64,000 nucleotides of DNA from Maea johnstoni (Eukaryota > Annelida > Polychaeta > Spionida > Magelonidae). The number at the start of each line of letters is the position of its first letter. Within the stretch, counting starts at the first letter, position 1. The stretch is from assembly GCA_963942565.1 (NCBI GenBank), contig OZ012689.1:25008968-25072967 (forward strand), given 5' to 3'. The notes beneath the pieces were generated by a model, which had not been told where the DNA came from, made no database searches, and was given only the letters and a program-made list of their open reading frames with translations. Below are positions 1 through 12,338 of the stretch, piece after piece. The translations under genes were made by a program, and so were the position numbers.

Positions 1-1600
1 CGGTTGATATTTGACGGATATTTGATGAGTTGTTACTTTGGTTTGGATGAGCATTTCTTCATCAATTGTCAAAGAGGGTTTAGTTGCTAAGATATTATCA
101 AATGGTGAAGTTCTTTTTGGGCATTGCATTTTTGAATAGCTTGACTGGATCCTTGGAGAAACAATTTAAGAGCGGGAGTCATTTCCAGCATAATGCCATA
201 TCACTTCTGAATGAGAAGAATGGAGAAAATATTCTTTCACTCGAATGATGTCTCAAAAATAGGTAAGGTCTGGGTTGATGCTAGTCATGATTAATGGGTT
301 ATTGGGATATTAGCATTGATGATTTGCTTAGTTTTCTCATCTGAAAGACAAAGAAAGTATTTGCATACCAAATTACTCATCCTCATTATGAAAGGTTAAT
401 GATATTGAAAAGTTAAGTGAATGAATCATCTTTGTGCAACCTGCCAGGTTTTAAATGCTAGTTTTTCCTGGCCCAGAAAGATAATCATTAGTTTTTGATT
501 AATCACCTGAGTCCTTGGTATGGTTTGATAATTCTAGATCAATGTGATACTGTGAGAGATTGTAGTAGGGGTGTTGTGCACAGTGGGTTATGCTGAATTG
601 CAAAAAGACACGCATTAACCATTTAATTCTACAGTGCCCCAAAAAGGTCAGACTACAGTAAGATGCGAATACCATACGAAAAGGGTGAAAATGTTCGATG
701 TATTAAGAACTTATGGGACTCAGACATTGTACTATAAAACGGTGTTCACTGCTCAGGTGTGTCCACGTTAGATTTCATTGTATTTGGGTGATATCTCTAA
801 GAAAAGTATTTTTTGGAAAATCTTTGAAGGTGATTTGTTCTTTAAAAGTAATAATTGGTATTGGATACAGCAATCTTTCCACCTCTAATGTTCAAAAGCT
901 CTTTAAAGAATAGTCAGTGGACAGATGTTAAATGTCCATATAGTCAAATAAACTTCAAATTTACTTGTTTCAAAATAGCAATGTTTTTAGCGGTGTCTTG
1001 AAGTTTTGCACACTATCAGTAGCCAACAATTCTCCCTGAACTATCTTGTGCATGATTCTTTATTCCTCTATCAATTTCAAACGTATCCTAGATACAATTG
1101 AAACTTCTCAAGGGAACTTTTGAAGATGAAAGGGTTTAACTGGGGCACCGTTTCTCAGCTGAAGGAGAGTGAAACGATTTTGACATCTCAATTATGACGC
1201 TGTGCCTGTGGGGTTTCTGATCAATTAAGTCACCAGCAATGTGCGCAGGCAGAAAAAATCCTTGTATGCAATTCAATACTGGGCTGCTCATGCATGCATT
1301 TTATACTGAGACTGATCCTCGGTGAATTTCATCTTGATATGTGGCTCACAGTAGTGTATTCAGGAAGTCAGGTTTGTATCCTATTTGGCAAGGCCGGCAT
1401 CTATTTGTGCATGGCAAGCATTTGTGATATTTTCCTGCAGGTATATGTTTCCTCACAGCTGTGATCAAACTGGATGAAGATGGGTTAGTAATACCATTAG
1501 ATGCTGGGCGGTACCATCAGAAGCAGGTAGACCACATGTCTACAGTGTTGAATGCCCATCGCCATGATAATCCTCACTGAGATGACTTCAGCCTGATGTA
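1..1600. other. Non-coding stretch, nothing recognised
   Basis: AT-rich sequence with only short random-looking open frames (longest about 66 codons). I see no repeat ends, tandem structure, splice-flanked exon or RNA gene here. Confidence 0.5.
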
Positions 1601-1813
1601 TTAGCCATTATGCTGCTGGTGGCTAACATGGCCATTACAAAATGATGCAAAAAACCTGAGAAATGTCTGAAACCCTCACACATGGGTGCTCATCTGAGAG
1701 TAATCAGTGAGAGCTTTGTAATGAATACCAACATGACAGGGTTTGGATGGTTTTCAAAAATATTTACTTCCTTGTGTTATGGACAGGAGTAGCCTCAGCA
1801 TTGCAAGGGTTAA
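1601..1813 (+). mobile_element. MITE family A, piggyBac-like (TTAA target)
   Basis: First of 14 copies of a roughly 200-220 bp non-coding element. The consensus left end is TTAACCCTTATGCTGCTGG and the right end reads GCATTGGAAGGGTTAA. The ends are imperfect inverted repeats (TTAACCCTT...GCTG on each strand) bounded by TTAA. A TTAA target with CCCTT-type ends is the pattern of piggyBac-superfamily MITEs; the superfamily call is inference because no transposase is present. This copy is diverged: its left end reads TTAGCCATTATGCTGCTGG. Internal landmarks shared by all copies are a GGGTACTCATCTGAGAGTA-type block and an ATACCAACATGACAGGGTTT-type block. Confidence 0.75.
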
Positions 1814-4427
1814 TCCTCAAGGTAGTGCCAAGAGAGCTTCTTTATATAGTATGTATTTATATAACATATTAAAAGGTACTGTTCTGGCACCCCTGATGAC
1901 TGTGTTGTCATCTTTGGTACAATAATGGCATTATTTGTTGAGGTTAGAGCTATGCTAGGCGGTCGGGCTGGCGGGCAGTGGCAGTGCTCAGTCCGATCGG
2001 TGCTGAGAGTGAGCCCACAGAGATAGGATTAGTCTGAGATTGAATTGATAGTGCTGGAAAGCCGACACTCCCCTAGCACTACAGGTGGGAGCAGCCATAA
2101 TGTATTCCCTGCTCCACCATCACACAGCCTGCCTGCCTCAGAGCCTGTCCGCCTTCATAGACTTACTACAAGTCTCTCCTATAACAGCTTTTCTGACTCC
2201 AAGAGAACTATCAATTGATTTCAGTTCAGGTTTATTTCTGGATAAATTCTTCTCAAGGAGGAGCCACTAGAGCTGTCTTTGATTTCAACTCCAATTTCTA
2301 ATAACTGTGCTGCCATCTATAGTTCAATTAAGCCATTACACCAAGACATTTGTTGAGTGTGTCAGGAACTTGACTTGATTAGATATTCTTCATTTTGCAA
2401 GTGGACAGATTGTTTTAAACTCTGTTCTTTGAATAGGGGTTGTGGCGATTCATTGTTGCCAGGTGTTCATTCAGTGAATTGCGATGTACCAAACATCCAG
2501 TTATGGTGCCATTATATACCTAAGTCAGCCTGAGCACCAGGCTATCCTGCCTTCTTACCTTCCCACAACACAGCAGTCTCCAACTACACATCTCCTCCAA
2601 CTCCTACTACTACTGCCTCTAAGGATGAGGAGGAGGAGGATGAGTACATGACAGGCAGGTTGGGAGGAAATCAGGTCATTGGAAAATCCTTTATCAGAGC
2701 CAGCGTTGTTTGTGGTGCTGGGAGAGACCACCAGTCCACCCCAAATCCAGACAGCTCAATTTGTTCTGAGGCACAAGGGAGCCATGTCCTAGCGCTCCAC
2801 CTCTCTGGGGAGACATTCATAGCCATGCCTGCTTTAAAGTGCCTTACAGAGGTCAGGGCGTATCTGGACTAGAACTTGGGTTTAAAGGGTTCCAGAGGGG
2901 AACTAGACAATCAACTAGGGTTTCGGGGGTTGTGGGGGGATGACATTTAGATAGGATTATAACTTATCAACAGGATTAGACTCAATAATACAATTTTGCT
3001 TGTATTTGATTGCTTATGAATTTACTAGCTTACTCTTAAGCTGATATATCTTCATGTAGCCCCATAATTCTGATATGATATTTAGAGATTGAATTTTTTA
3101 TCAAATGCGAATCCCACCTTCTCAATACGAATGTGGGCATGGTTGCTTTATAAATGTGTAGCAATGTGAGGTGCAGTCTAAGGCTACTTTGCCTTATAGA
3201 GGCCCTTTATTGGCCTTTGAACAAACTGCAGGGAGATTTGTTTCTGGTCCAAGGCTTCCTCTTTCTCCTCTTTATATGCCCTTATTATGGAAAACAACAG
3301 AAATCCTAAAGCAAAAATATTTGAATATTTGACCCGTTCATATTTGAATCAAGGGACAGAAAATAAGGTTGTCATCCTCGGTCAGGTTATGTGCCCTAAC
3401 ATGTATAGTCAAGACGGTTACACCTATTGTTATTAAGATGTGTTTCAGTGAGGTGCAGGGTTTATATGTTTGCCATGGTATTCTAACTGTAAACCCCCTA
3501 TTCATCTAGGATCTTTTTGAGATGTTTTTATTTTTTACATTTCTGAAGATACAGATCAAGATGATAAAACGCCCATTGATAATACCTGTCCTATTTACTT
3601 CTGGCTTTCTGGATTCTTACATGATGTTCTTAGATTCAGACTCCTTGCCAAGTGCTATTTTCTCATGAATTTTATCAGATATGTTTTTGCTATTGGCTCT
3701 ACAAACACGCTTTCTTGAGTGTTTAGGTGTTTAGTATTCCAGCAGCTGAGTTTGCAATTGTTTCACCTGTTCCACAGGTGGCTAACTTTCCACCCTGTCT
3801 GTCACAGCCCAGATACCAACAGGAGCTTTAATAACAAAATGGGGAAATATTCTCTATTGACATTGCATGTGAGATCTCGACAGGAAGACAACACGCCTAT
3901 CTGTGTCAATATTTATAGTTCAAAATGTCAAATAGCTCAAAACAGCTCTGCGTAGGGGGAAACCTTAGTTTTGAGGAATTTGAATTTTCAATTTCACTGT
4001 AAAAATCCATTCTTTCCGACTGTGGTGTTGATCTATGGCCCTGGCATGTGTATATGTGTCTGCAGTGCAGATGGTATCATGTGTTGAGGCAGAGGTGGAT
4101 AAATCTTTCCATTATGTTGCTAGTTTCACATTCCAATTATGCTCAGGTTTGCTCTTTTTAAAGAAATCTGATGCTAGGAGATCGTTCTGGTTGCCCATGC
4201 TACAACCCTGTCCCTCATTTCACTCGACAGTCTATCTGAAACCTTCATAAAATGTGAACATCTCAGTATCAACTCCATGGGATAGAGAGGGAATTTTATA
4301 TTTTCATAAATCAGCTGGGTTGTTTTAACGAGGAAATATTGTCACCATTTAGGAATACTATCCTTAACTCATTCATGCTCAGTGGACTGATATATGCTTT
4401 TATCGTATAACTAGCTGATAAAAGTGC
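1814..4427. other. Non-coding stretch with one weak exon candidate
   Basis: Mostly AT-rich unique-looking sequence. The only segment of possible coding interest is at 2536-2661, described separately. No repeat ends were recognised. Confidence 0.4.
2536..2661 (+). other. Possible host exon (weak)
   Basis: An open frame without its own early ATG runs from about 2536, through a Pro/Thr/Ser-rich stretch (residues such as TSPPTPTTTAS), into an acidic run KDEEEEDEYM. It remains open to 2872. A CACCAG acceptor-like site precedes it, and a GGCAG/GTTGGG donor-like site lies near 2661. The composition resembles a disordered exon of a nuclear protein. It also includes CTA and GAG triplet runs, which can give open frames by chance. 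I do not recognise a family. Comparative alignment or transcript data would decide. Confidence 0.18.
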
Positions 4428-4637
4428 TACCATAAATTCTCAGTTATTTGGGACACTTTTAAATAATTACAATTTTTGTGGGTTCAGGGTGGCCCATTAC
4501 CCATGTTATCTGAAAATACAGGCAACGCAGAATAATAGTGGCACATATTTTCCTTATATTTCCCTTAAATTAGTTTGCACAATTATTATAGTGGCCTAAA
4601 TTCTATGGGTGGTCTAAATTTCCGAGAATTTACGGTA
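4428..4637. mobile_element. 210-bp MITE with TA target
   Basis: The left end TACCATAAATTCTCAG is mirrored at the right by CCGAGAATTTACGGTA, giving inverted repeats of consensus TACCRTAAATTCTCRG that continue loosely for about 12 more bases (ATTTGGGACAC against ATTTAGACCAC). The element starts and ends with TA, the target of Tc1/mariner-type elements. It has no coding capacity. Superfamily is inference. Confidence 0.7.
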
Positions 4638-7559
4638 GATGTATATATTCCATTTCCTTGGTATTTCCTGCTCCATTCAGTAAGGGAATGTTTAGTTTCA
4701 CATCTTTCCCCGTGAAGGTTATTCCCTGATGCTGGTTTCATAGGCCATATATCTCTGGTGTGTTGTCAGTGCACCTGAGGCACCCTGTGATTGAGTTGCT
4801 CTGGATGTGGACCACACTCTCAGGCAGAGAGAATCATACCCCTAAATCTTAGCCAGCCTATGCTGGTAATCAACCCAAGTGTCGGCTACCACACCCCGCC
4901 CCAGGGCCAGCTCTTACCGCCTGACTCCTTGCTTTGATTTGTTTCTCAGCCATACAGACAATACATTTTTAATCAGGCTATGATTCCTGAGGAATCATAA
5001 TGTTTTAGTGCATGTCGCAACCACTGAGCCTCTCGCTTTGATCTGTTTCTGGCTGCGGCGGCGGCGGCGCAGTAGCTCTTGTCTTATTTATGGGTTCTCC
5101 AGCAGCAACTCTTGGAGATTTTTTCCTCCCCGGCAAGAAGCTTTGGCGGCGGAGTCGTAAATAAGAATTGCCTGAGAATGGATGCTAATTACTCACAGGC
5201 ACGGCTCCCCAGGCCCTGTTTACCTGGCACCAAGCACACAGCCCAAGACACCTTGTTAAGATGCTCTACTACAAGAAGGAAACAATGCAAAGATGAGGTT
5301 TATTTACAGGTATGGACACAATTAAGGGGTTGAGACCATAACGACTGGATCTCTTGATAAGATAAATTTAAGATTTTAGATGTGATATTTGAGGCTTATT
5401 CCAGGTATGGACACAATTAAGAAGTTGAGACCATAACAACCATCTCTAAATGATATTAAGTTGCGATTTTGTGATGTGATATTTGAATAATTTATTATTT
5501 ATTATATCGCTTGGATAAAGATAGATAACAATCAAAGATTTGCTTCTTGGCTTTCTTCATTCCAAGGATTGAGCAACAGGGCTATTTCCTCATCCTAAGT
5601 TGAGACACCTGCCCTTTACCTATGATGCGCACATTTCATTTAGTTGTTCAGAGCAGAGATGTGGTGTCTTTAAATCCCTAGATGAGGCTGCTTTAAGTTC
5701 AGTGTGTTGGTAATGTTCAGCAAAAGGTAATTCATGACCTCATGGTAGATCTACCTTACAGTACTTATACTCTGTCTTGTAATCTACAGTGCCTTAGTAA
5801 TGTGATCTTGATTGGATTAGGGTATTTCACTGAACACCCCTCTCCCAGGACCCTGTCAGCAGGGTGCTCTCTTTGTACCCTTATTGCAAACCTTAGTCTA
5901 CCTGGATATCCACCTCACAGGGTTTGGATAAGCCCTTTAAATAATGAGCCCATACTTGAACACCTCTCAAGGGGCTCTCTACCTGGCCACTGTTCAACTA
6001 GACCTATCTACCCGAACTGAATGGGGGTATTAAGTTCATCCTGTTTTTGTATCTGCACAGATATCTTCCAGTTGATTAGTTTTTTGCACCAGTGTGCTCA
6101 TTGTGAGTTACAAGGGTCATTTAGCAAATTACTCACATGACAAGTTAAATCCTGACTACTGGTGTGAGTCTGTTTACATAGGTATCTAAACAGTCCTGGG
6201 GCTGTACACACATCTGCATGTTTCATTGTGCTTTCTCTGTACTTGAAGGGTGTTAAACAAACCATTGCATTAACTTACCCATAAGGCACATTATAGATAC
6301 TAGTCTGGTTACCTTGAGTTACTTATGGTGAAAGCATAATTTCAGGTACATAGTGGTACAGTATAACCTGTAATTTAGGTAAGGTTAGATGAGGTATTTC
6401 ATGTAAAACCTATGAAGTTATATTTTCAAAACCCTCTCCATTTCTGAAGAATTTAACGCACCTAGTAATTGCGTTTTTCTCTCAACCGATTCCCTGTTTG
6501 TCAGTCAGGTTTTGAGATCACAATAGGCAATTCAGAACCCTAGTATTTCCCCCCTAGTCTAATATCAGGAGCTGCGAAGGATCCATATTTGGAATTCCCA
6601 TGTGAGGAGGTGGCATTCTCCCTGCTGCAGTGGCAGTGGAGCTGCAGTGTGTGATTGGGTCAGGGTATTGTTATAAGTTGTATTGTTCCCAGTGCGGCCC
6701 ACTGATTCCTGATATTGATTTCCCATCCCACGGCTTCTCAAGACTCTTAATTACCCATTGGATCGTTAGGTAATTGACTGATCTACCCCTTACTGTTCAG
6801 GCCCATACCTGTGGAAAATACACTATTGATTGATCTCTTGCTGAGCTCTAACACAATATATACTGCTTTAACACCTTTATGCCCTCATTTCCCACATAGT
6901 CTAAAACAGCTGCACATATTTTGTTAATTTCCATATTTTGAGAAAAATACTTGGAAGTTGCAAATCCTCTTTTTTTGGCAAAACATTGTTTTTGAAATAG
7001 AGTTCAATATATATCTTATATTTGAACATCTTAAGAGCAGGGCTAAAGTGTTCATATTAGGTGTTTACATCTCAGAAGTCGTTCCTCATGGTGTATTAGA
7101 AACTAATGATACTGTGACATAGTAACCACAATAATTGTTCAGATATTTTAGTTCTCAAATCTCTGAGATGTTCACTATATTGCTTTGATTTTGATTCAGC
7201 TTGTGCAGTAAAAAGATGTAAGTTGTTGGACCCTGTGACCGGTCTTGAGTGTGTACATGTATTCTGATGAGATGACCAGCCTGCTTCAGCTCTACTAAAA
7301 AACATGTGCTGCCACCGCTAGACTTGGCGTGCATTCATTTTCTTTTCAATCATCCTTCAATTAAGGGTTTACCATTGTTATAAGAACCACAGATATCTCA
7401 GAGAATAATACAAAATTACAAAATTGTTAATAAAATAGTGATTTCAATACAATTGTTACTATCCACCCTTCATGAATAAAATTATAACATTTATAAAAAA
7501 ATCATTCACACTTTATCATTAATATTTGAAAATGAATAACTAATCTTAGCCAGAATGGT
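4638..7559. other. Non-coding stretch
   Basis: No gene or transposon ends recognised. A short CGG run lies near 5055-5071. An AGGTATGGACACAATTAAG sequence occurs twice, near 5308 and 5403, a small direct duplication about 95 bp apart. Open frames are short and unremarkable. Confidence 0.4.
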
Positions 7560-7965
7560 AGCATTTTGGTGATAAATGTTTTCTTAGGTTTTTCTTTACC
7601 TGAAGACTATTTTGTGTATGTTTTATTAGGCAATAAAGTTGGGCATCAAGTATGCGGCTTCCTTTATAGCTTTTTGCCCATGATTGATGAGCCCGGGAAT
7701 TACTGCAGTCTCCCTTGGTACCACAGGGCGATAACCACTCACTCCGGATAGCAGGGTGCAATATTTACTGGCACCGTGTATTTATTGTACGGCAAAATTA
7801 CTTTCTTGCTGCCACAGAAATCTGTAGGGAAATTTGCAAGCGCGTTGGCCAATCGTAGCTGATTGCAGTTGATTGCTTGCGCCCGAAGCGGAGAAATTGA
7901 TCTCCCGGTGACTGCTCCTATTGTTTCACCAAACAAATCAGTGGCTTAATTAATTGTCATAATGT
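7560..7965. promoter_or_regulatory. Possible cis-regulatory island
   Basis: A GC-balanced block within AT-rich sequence. It contains TGATTGAT at 7681 (the Pbx/Hox composite consensus), a GGCCAATC CCAAT-type box near 7847, CTATTGTTTC (Sox-like) near 7917 and TTAATTAATTG (homeodomain-type) near 7945. It has no coding potential on either strand beyond 60-70 codons. Motif clustering of this kind is typical of conserved enhancers but can occur by chance; conservation was not tested. Confidence 0.22.
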
Positions 7966-8613
7966 AATTTAGGTTTGTGCTCATCACAGCTCCCGAGTCC
8001 CAAGCAATTGGCTCCAGCGTCCAATCTCAGCTTCTGCTGTAGTCTCCTTCTGTAGTCTCGGCAGCTCCTTCTAGCCATGTCCCTTGCATTCTTATTAGAC
8101 TTGGTAACGAATGTACATGATCATCTCCACTGAAGCAAACGGTAATGAGAATTTCTCTGCCTTACCTGATAAGCATACTTAAAACAAATATAATGAAACA
8201 TATTTCTTTGGACTTTTCAAGGGGATTGATCATTAGAGTTGAGAACCTACAAGTTGTTGCTTTGTCACATTCTAAATCTCAACTTCGCTCTTTCATTTCC
8301 TTTTCTTTATACATCCTTTGTTCCTTTATGTCCTGTTAGTATCTGGACTTATTCTGGAGTGTGCACATAGTCTAGATAACACATTTGAATTGAAGCTATC
8401 ATATAAACAGTTTGAAAAGGAATAGTCTAATCCAACTACAACAATATCAAGTAATTATTTTTCTGAATATATTTTAGATACTAAAAGCCAGACAATGTGT
8501 TCACTACAGAGTAGATTAAATTGACCCATCTTAATCCATTGACAGCAGATTGTCCATTGGTTTTAGACTTAATGCATAACTCATTCATGCTTAAGACTTC
8601 CTCTGGAAATAAA
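7966..8613. other. Non-coding stretch
   Basis: AT-rich sequence with nothing recognised. It ends at the TA target of the next element. Confidence 0.4.
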
Positions 8614-8836
8614 TACTGTAGAATAGGTATATATCGCGCTACAAAAATTTCGCGAAAGGACGATTTTTCGGTTTTTCGCGTGTACTTAATTTCGCGAGCG
8701 AGCGAGTTCTACAGCGCCATCTGTTGCACAAAACAGTAATAAAAATGTGAAAGATTTAGTGGCCATCTTACGGCCATAACATCTTAAGGCACAAGTTCCC
8801 CCAATAATGGCATAATGAATATGCGAATTATAGTAT

Positions 8837-8879
8837 GATACCTTGGTGACTTATTCATAAGTTACCAATGTATCATACT
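8837..8879. repeat. Hairpin 1 of the 892-bp element
   Basis: An inverted repeat of about 20-bp arms around TATTCATA. The left arm starts TATGATACCTTGGTGACTTA and the right arm ends TACCAATGTATCATA. It has two mismatches. Confidence 0.7.
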
Positions 8880-9246
8880 TTACTGAATTGGTGAAGTTAT
8901 TGCATGCATTTCTCTTCGATTCAGCCTCGGACCGGCTAGGGGTGAATATCACGCTCTAGCCGTATATACTCGCCAACTGCAAATTCATCCTTGCCGTAAA
9001 TTGACAAACATTCAATTCACGGCAAATACAAATTTCATTATTTTTTAAAGATATATCTTATTCTGATCATTATCAACATACCTATATATATATGTTGATA
9101 ATTGATCAATTAAATCCATCGCAACAGCCGTCTCCCTTACGTGATAGCGTCTATTGTGCGATGACGGCGGCCATCTTGCTTCTCGTAAGAGATCATAACT
9201 TGGCACAGGTATCCCCAAAGTCCGACTGGTAAGACTGCGAATAATA

Positions 9247-9292
9247 ATATGATACATTGGTTACTTATTCATAAGTTACCAATGTATCATAT
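9247..9292. repeat. Hairpin 2 of the 892-bp element
   Basis: The left arm AATATGATACATTGGT is matched by ACCAATGTATCATATT on the right, a nearly perfect hairpin and a second copy of hairpin 1 about 410 bp away. Confidence 0.75.
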
Positions 9293-9540
9293 TATAATAG
9301 TTTTGTGAAGTTATTTGACGTATTTTTCTTCGTTTCAGCCACGACCGTCTAGGGCTGAAATTCACCGACCGACGCGCCATCACCTCCAGTGGTGAATAGC
9401 GTAACTAAGCACCTAATTGATCGCGTGCGATAAGATCGCGAGGGCGATGCTAGTTCGCGTATTCGCGAAATAATCGCACTCGCGAACTTTACCTATTCTA
9501 CAGTATTCAGGTTACTCTTAGGTAAAGAAAGCTTGGATTA

Positions 9541-10176
9541 TAGTTGAAATAAATGCTATTCTTTATAACAGAAGTGGTCTTTTTTTTGGGGGAATAGGTA
9601 CTACGTCATGTATTGTAGTATATTTGCAGGGAGGAACACATCCTTTACAATTGAGGTACATCCCCAGCCCTTGAGCGTGAATCTGGGATCATGTTTGAAA
9701 TAAATGCTATTCCTTATAATGGAACTGTCTTTTTTGGAGGGGGGGGGGGGGGTGTAGACACTTAGTCACTTTATTCTAGTATATCTGCAGGGAGGAACAC
9801 ATCCGTTACAATTGCAGTAAATCCCCAACCCTTGAGCGTGTATCTTGGATCATGTTGGAAATAAATGCTATTCCTTATAATGGCACTGTCTTTTTTGGAG
9901 GGGGGGGGGGGGGGGGGGGAGACACTAAGTCACTTTATTCTAGTATATCTGCAGGGAGGAACACATCCGTTACAATTGCGGTAAATCCCCAGCCCTTGAG
10001 CGTGAATCTTGGATCATGTTTGAAATAAATGCCATTCCTTATAATGGAACTGTCTTTTTTGGAGGGGGGGGGGCGGGGGGGTAGACACTAAGTCACTTTA
10101 TTCTAGTATATCTGCAGGGAGGAACACATCCGTTACAATTGCGGTAAATCCCCAGCCTTTGAGCGTGAATCTGGCT
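9541..10176. repeat. Tandem array of about 160 bp with poly-G tracts
   Basis: Four head-to-tail units starting at GAAATAAATGC (near 9546, 9694, 9853 and 10021). Each contains CTGTCTTTTTTGGA followed by a G run, then an AGTCACTTTATTCTAGTAT block and a CTGCAGGGAGGAACACATCC block. The G run is about 5 in the first unit, 16 in the second, over 20 in the third and about 17 with one C interruption in the fourth. Length differences between units come mainly from the G run. Confidence 0.85.
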
Positions 10177-11018
10177 TGTGACACTGTTTAGCATGAAGAC
10201 AGATCGCTGTTATATTCTCTTCATGAATCATTTAAAGCGGCCCAGCCAGTCTTGTGTTTCGCTTGCCAAGTCGGCCTGGCGCTGACCTAGAACACACTTA
10301 CCCAGCGTGTGGGAGAAACCATCCTCAAGATCAAAGTCACTTACAAACAATGGAATGAAATTGTAATTAAGTTTACAAAAGTCCAACTTTAGGTATGATC
10401 AATTATCTTGATCTTCAACCACTGTCAGCTTTTCACCATTCAAATTACTCCGTCCCTGACCCAATACTGATGGCAGATAACGATATTGAGTTGAAATGTC
10501 ATGCATTTGGCTTGCACATTTTTGCATGACCATATGACACATGACAACTACAAAATTGACCTTATCATATTTCAAAATAATTTCCTGAATTACAAATGCA
10601 GTTTGAATATCACAATTATATTGATAGAACAATAGTAGAACAAATGTATTAATAATACTTAGAAACCACTACTTTTCTTCATTAATACAAATGAGATACT
10701 AGAATTTATGAAATTAAAAGTGGGCTCGACCTTATCCAATGGGCTTTGGTTTTAAACGGGGTCACTCGGTAGTGAAATTCAATACTGTCAAATATGAAGT
10801 TGTCGTGGTGTGCGTACCCAGTAAGTGGCATGCTTTGCATGAATTCTTATTAATTAACCCTCTGTAGCCGCGGTCACAGGAATACTGGGTCACACGATTA
10901 TTGGGTCACTCGCGTTGGTTGACGATGTCGCTGTCAATGTCGCTGTCGTGGCCGTGCCTCCTGTTGTAGGCATTCTGTTGCCAAGCTAAGGCAGGGTATC
11001 AGGTTTATATGCCCAGGA
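10177..11018. other. Non-coding stretch
   Basis: No gene recognised. A CpG-bearing patch near 10860-10990 repeats TGTCGCTGTC-like words (GTCGCTGTCAATGTCGCTGTC). Confidence 0.35.
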
Positions 11019-11581
11019 TTAACCCACTCATGCTAGCTGCGGCAGGCAACGCTATCACACAATTATAGTGAAATCTTACAGGGGTAAGCGTAGATGAGAA
11101 AAGAAGTGATAATCAGTTATAATCAGAAAAACAGGAACTGCAACTTATAGTCAAATATTTTTTAATTTTCTTTTTGGTTATCACAATATTTGTATTTTTG
11201 TCAGACCATGTATCTGCTCCACATGGCTCCAGAAATGAATATGTGAAAACCTTAGGTGTCCTGATGGCCACCCACATCATTTACTGACTGCAATACTAAC
11301 ATCTTACATATAATGTATGACTCCAATACAAACATCTTAGAGATTGTCATTGCTTTTGTGAAGAACTTAAACACAGGTGATGCTTCCTCCTATATGTGAA
11401 ATAAATTTTGATATAATTTTGTGAACATTTTTTCAATTTAATCATCAATTTTAAATCATACTCGGGCAATGCTTTCCTCCCACATGAGATATTTTGATAC
11501 GATTTTATTAACTTGTTTTCGTACTGGATATTTTCACTGAGTTTTCGTATTATACGGAGTGTGGGAGCAGGATTGGGTTAA
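11019..11581. mobile_element. 563-bp TTAA-target element
   Basis: Left end TTAACCCACTCATGCTAGC; right end on the opposite strand TTAACCCAATCCTGCTCCC. The shared pattern TTAACCCA.TC.TGCT and the TTAA bounds fit a piggyBac-like non-autonomous element. It is longer than families A and B. Inside, a roughly 45-bp block (ATGCTTCCTCC... then ...TTTTGATA.GATTTT) is present twice, near 11382 and 11470. Confidence 0.55.
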
Positions 11582-12249
11582 GTCTTCCCGTTACCGCGCT
11601 GGGGCAGCGAGCCGGGTATCGGGTTTATGAGTCGCGCTATTGGGAGGGAAAGATTTGTTTACGCCTCCAGGGAAACACGCTTTGCCATGCTGGCGCGCTG
11701 GCTTGCTGGCCTGCTAGCTCGGGACTACGATGGAACACTTACTAGCTCACCATCCTCCTCCCCAGCAACAAATATGGGGAAAGTTTTCCAAGGAAGTTAG
11801 GCAGTTTCCATTTAGCTCTAGTTGAGAGTCTTAGGATTCCTGATTCACTGCCTTCCTGTTTGAATCATTTTATTTTTGGTTGGGATTTCTGGAAAGATTT
11901 ATGGCAAAACTCAAGAATATCATGAAAAATATATATTATATAAATAAATCCATTATATATTATGAAGATAAGTGAGAACTTTTTTCCAAAAATATTTAAC
12001 TCATTTGTATGAAAAGCTGATTGATACAAGATGGAGTTATATGAGATGAGCTCACCTCTATGGTGTCACAACTTTACTTCAAGAGTAGGTCTCTGGTAGC
12101 ACTATTGGGCTGAATATCAGTAGAAATCAGTGCACATTCCTTTACCATTGTCACTCATCATTGCTGGGTGATTCAGGAAATGGTGTTGCATAACAGTACA
12201 TGGTCAGTGGGCTAGATTCTAGTGCGATATCTTATAATTATCTGGCTAA
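11582..12249. other. Non-coding stretch
   Basis: The first 150 bases have several CpG and GCGC words; the rest is AT-rich. Nothing recognised. Confidence 0.35.
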
Positions 12250-12259
12250 GAGAGGGAGG

Positions 12260-12336
<77 letters not shown>

Positions 12337-12338
12337 GA
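12250..12338. repeat. (GA)n microsatellite
   Basis: About 85 bases of nearly pure GA with a GGGAGGGGG lead-in. Open frames across it are simple-repeat artefacts. Confidence 0.95.

Larger units (their letters stand above)
8614..9505. mobile_element. 892-bp TA-target non-autonomous DNA transposon with two hairpins
   Basis: The ends are inverted repeats: TACTGTAGAATAGGTA at the left and its reverse complement TACCTATTCTACAGTA at the right. Subterminal DNA on both sides is rich in TCGCG/CGCGA words. Two diverged direct sub-repeats lie inside (about 8822-8965 and 9236-9380). Each carries a long hairpin whose arms are versions of TATGATACATTGGTAACTTA and its complement, followed by a TCTTCG(A/T)TTCAGCC block. 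No transposase is encoded; the TA ends suggest a mariner-like mobiliser (inference). Confidence 0.7.
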
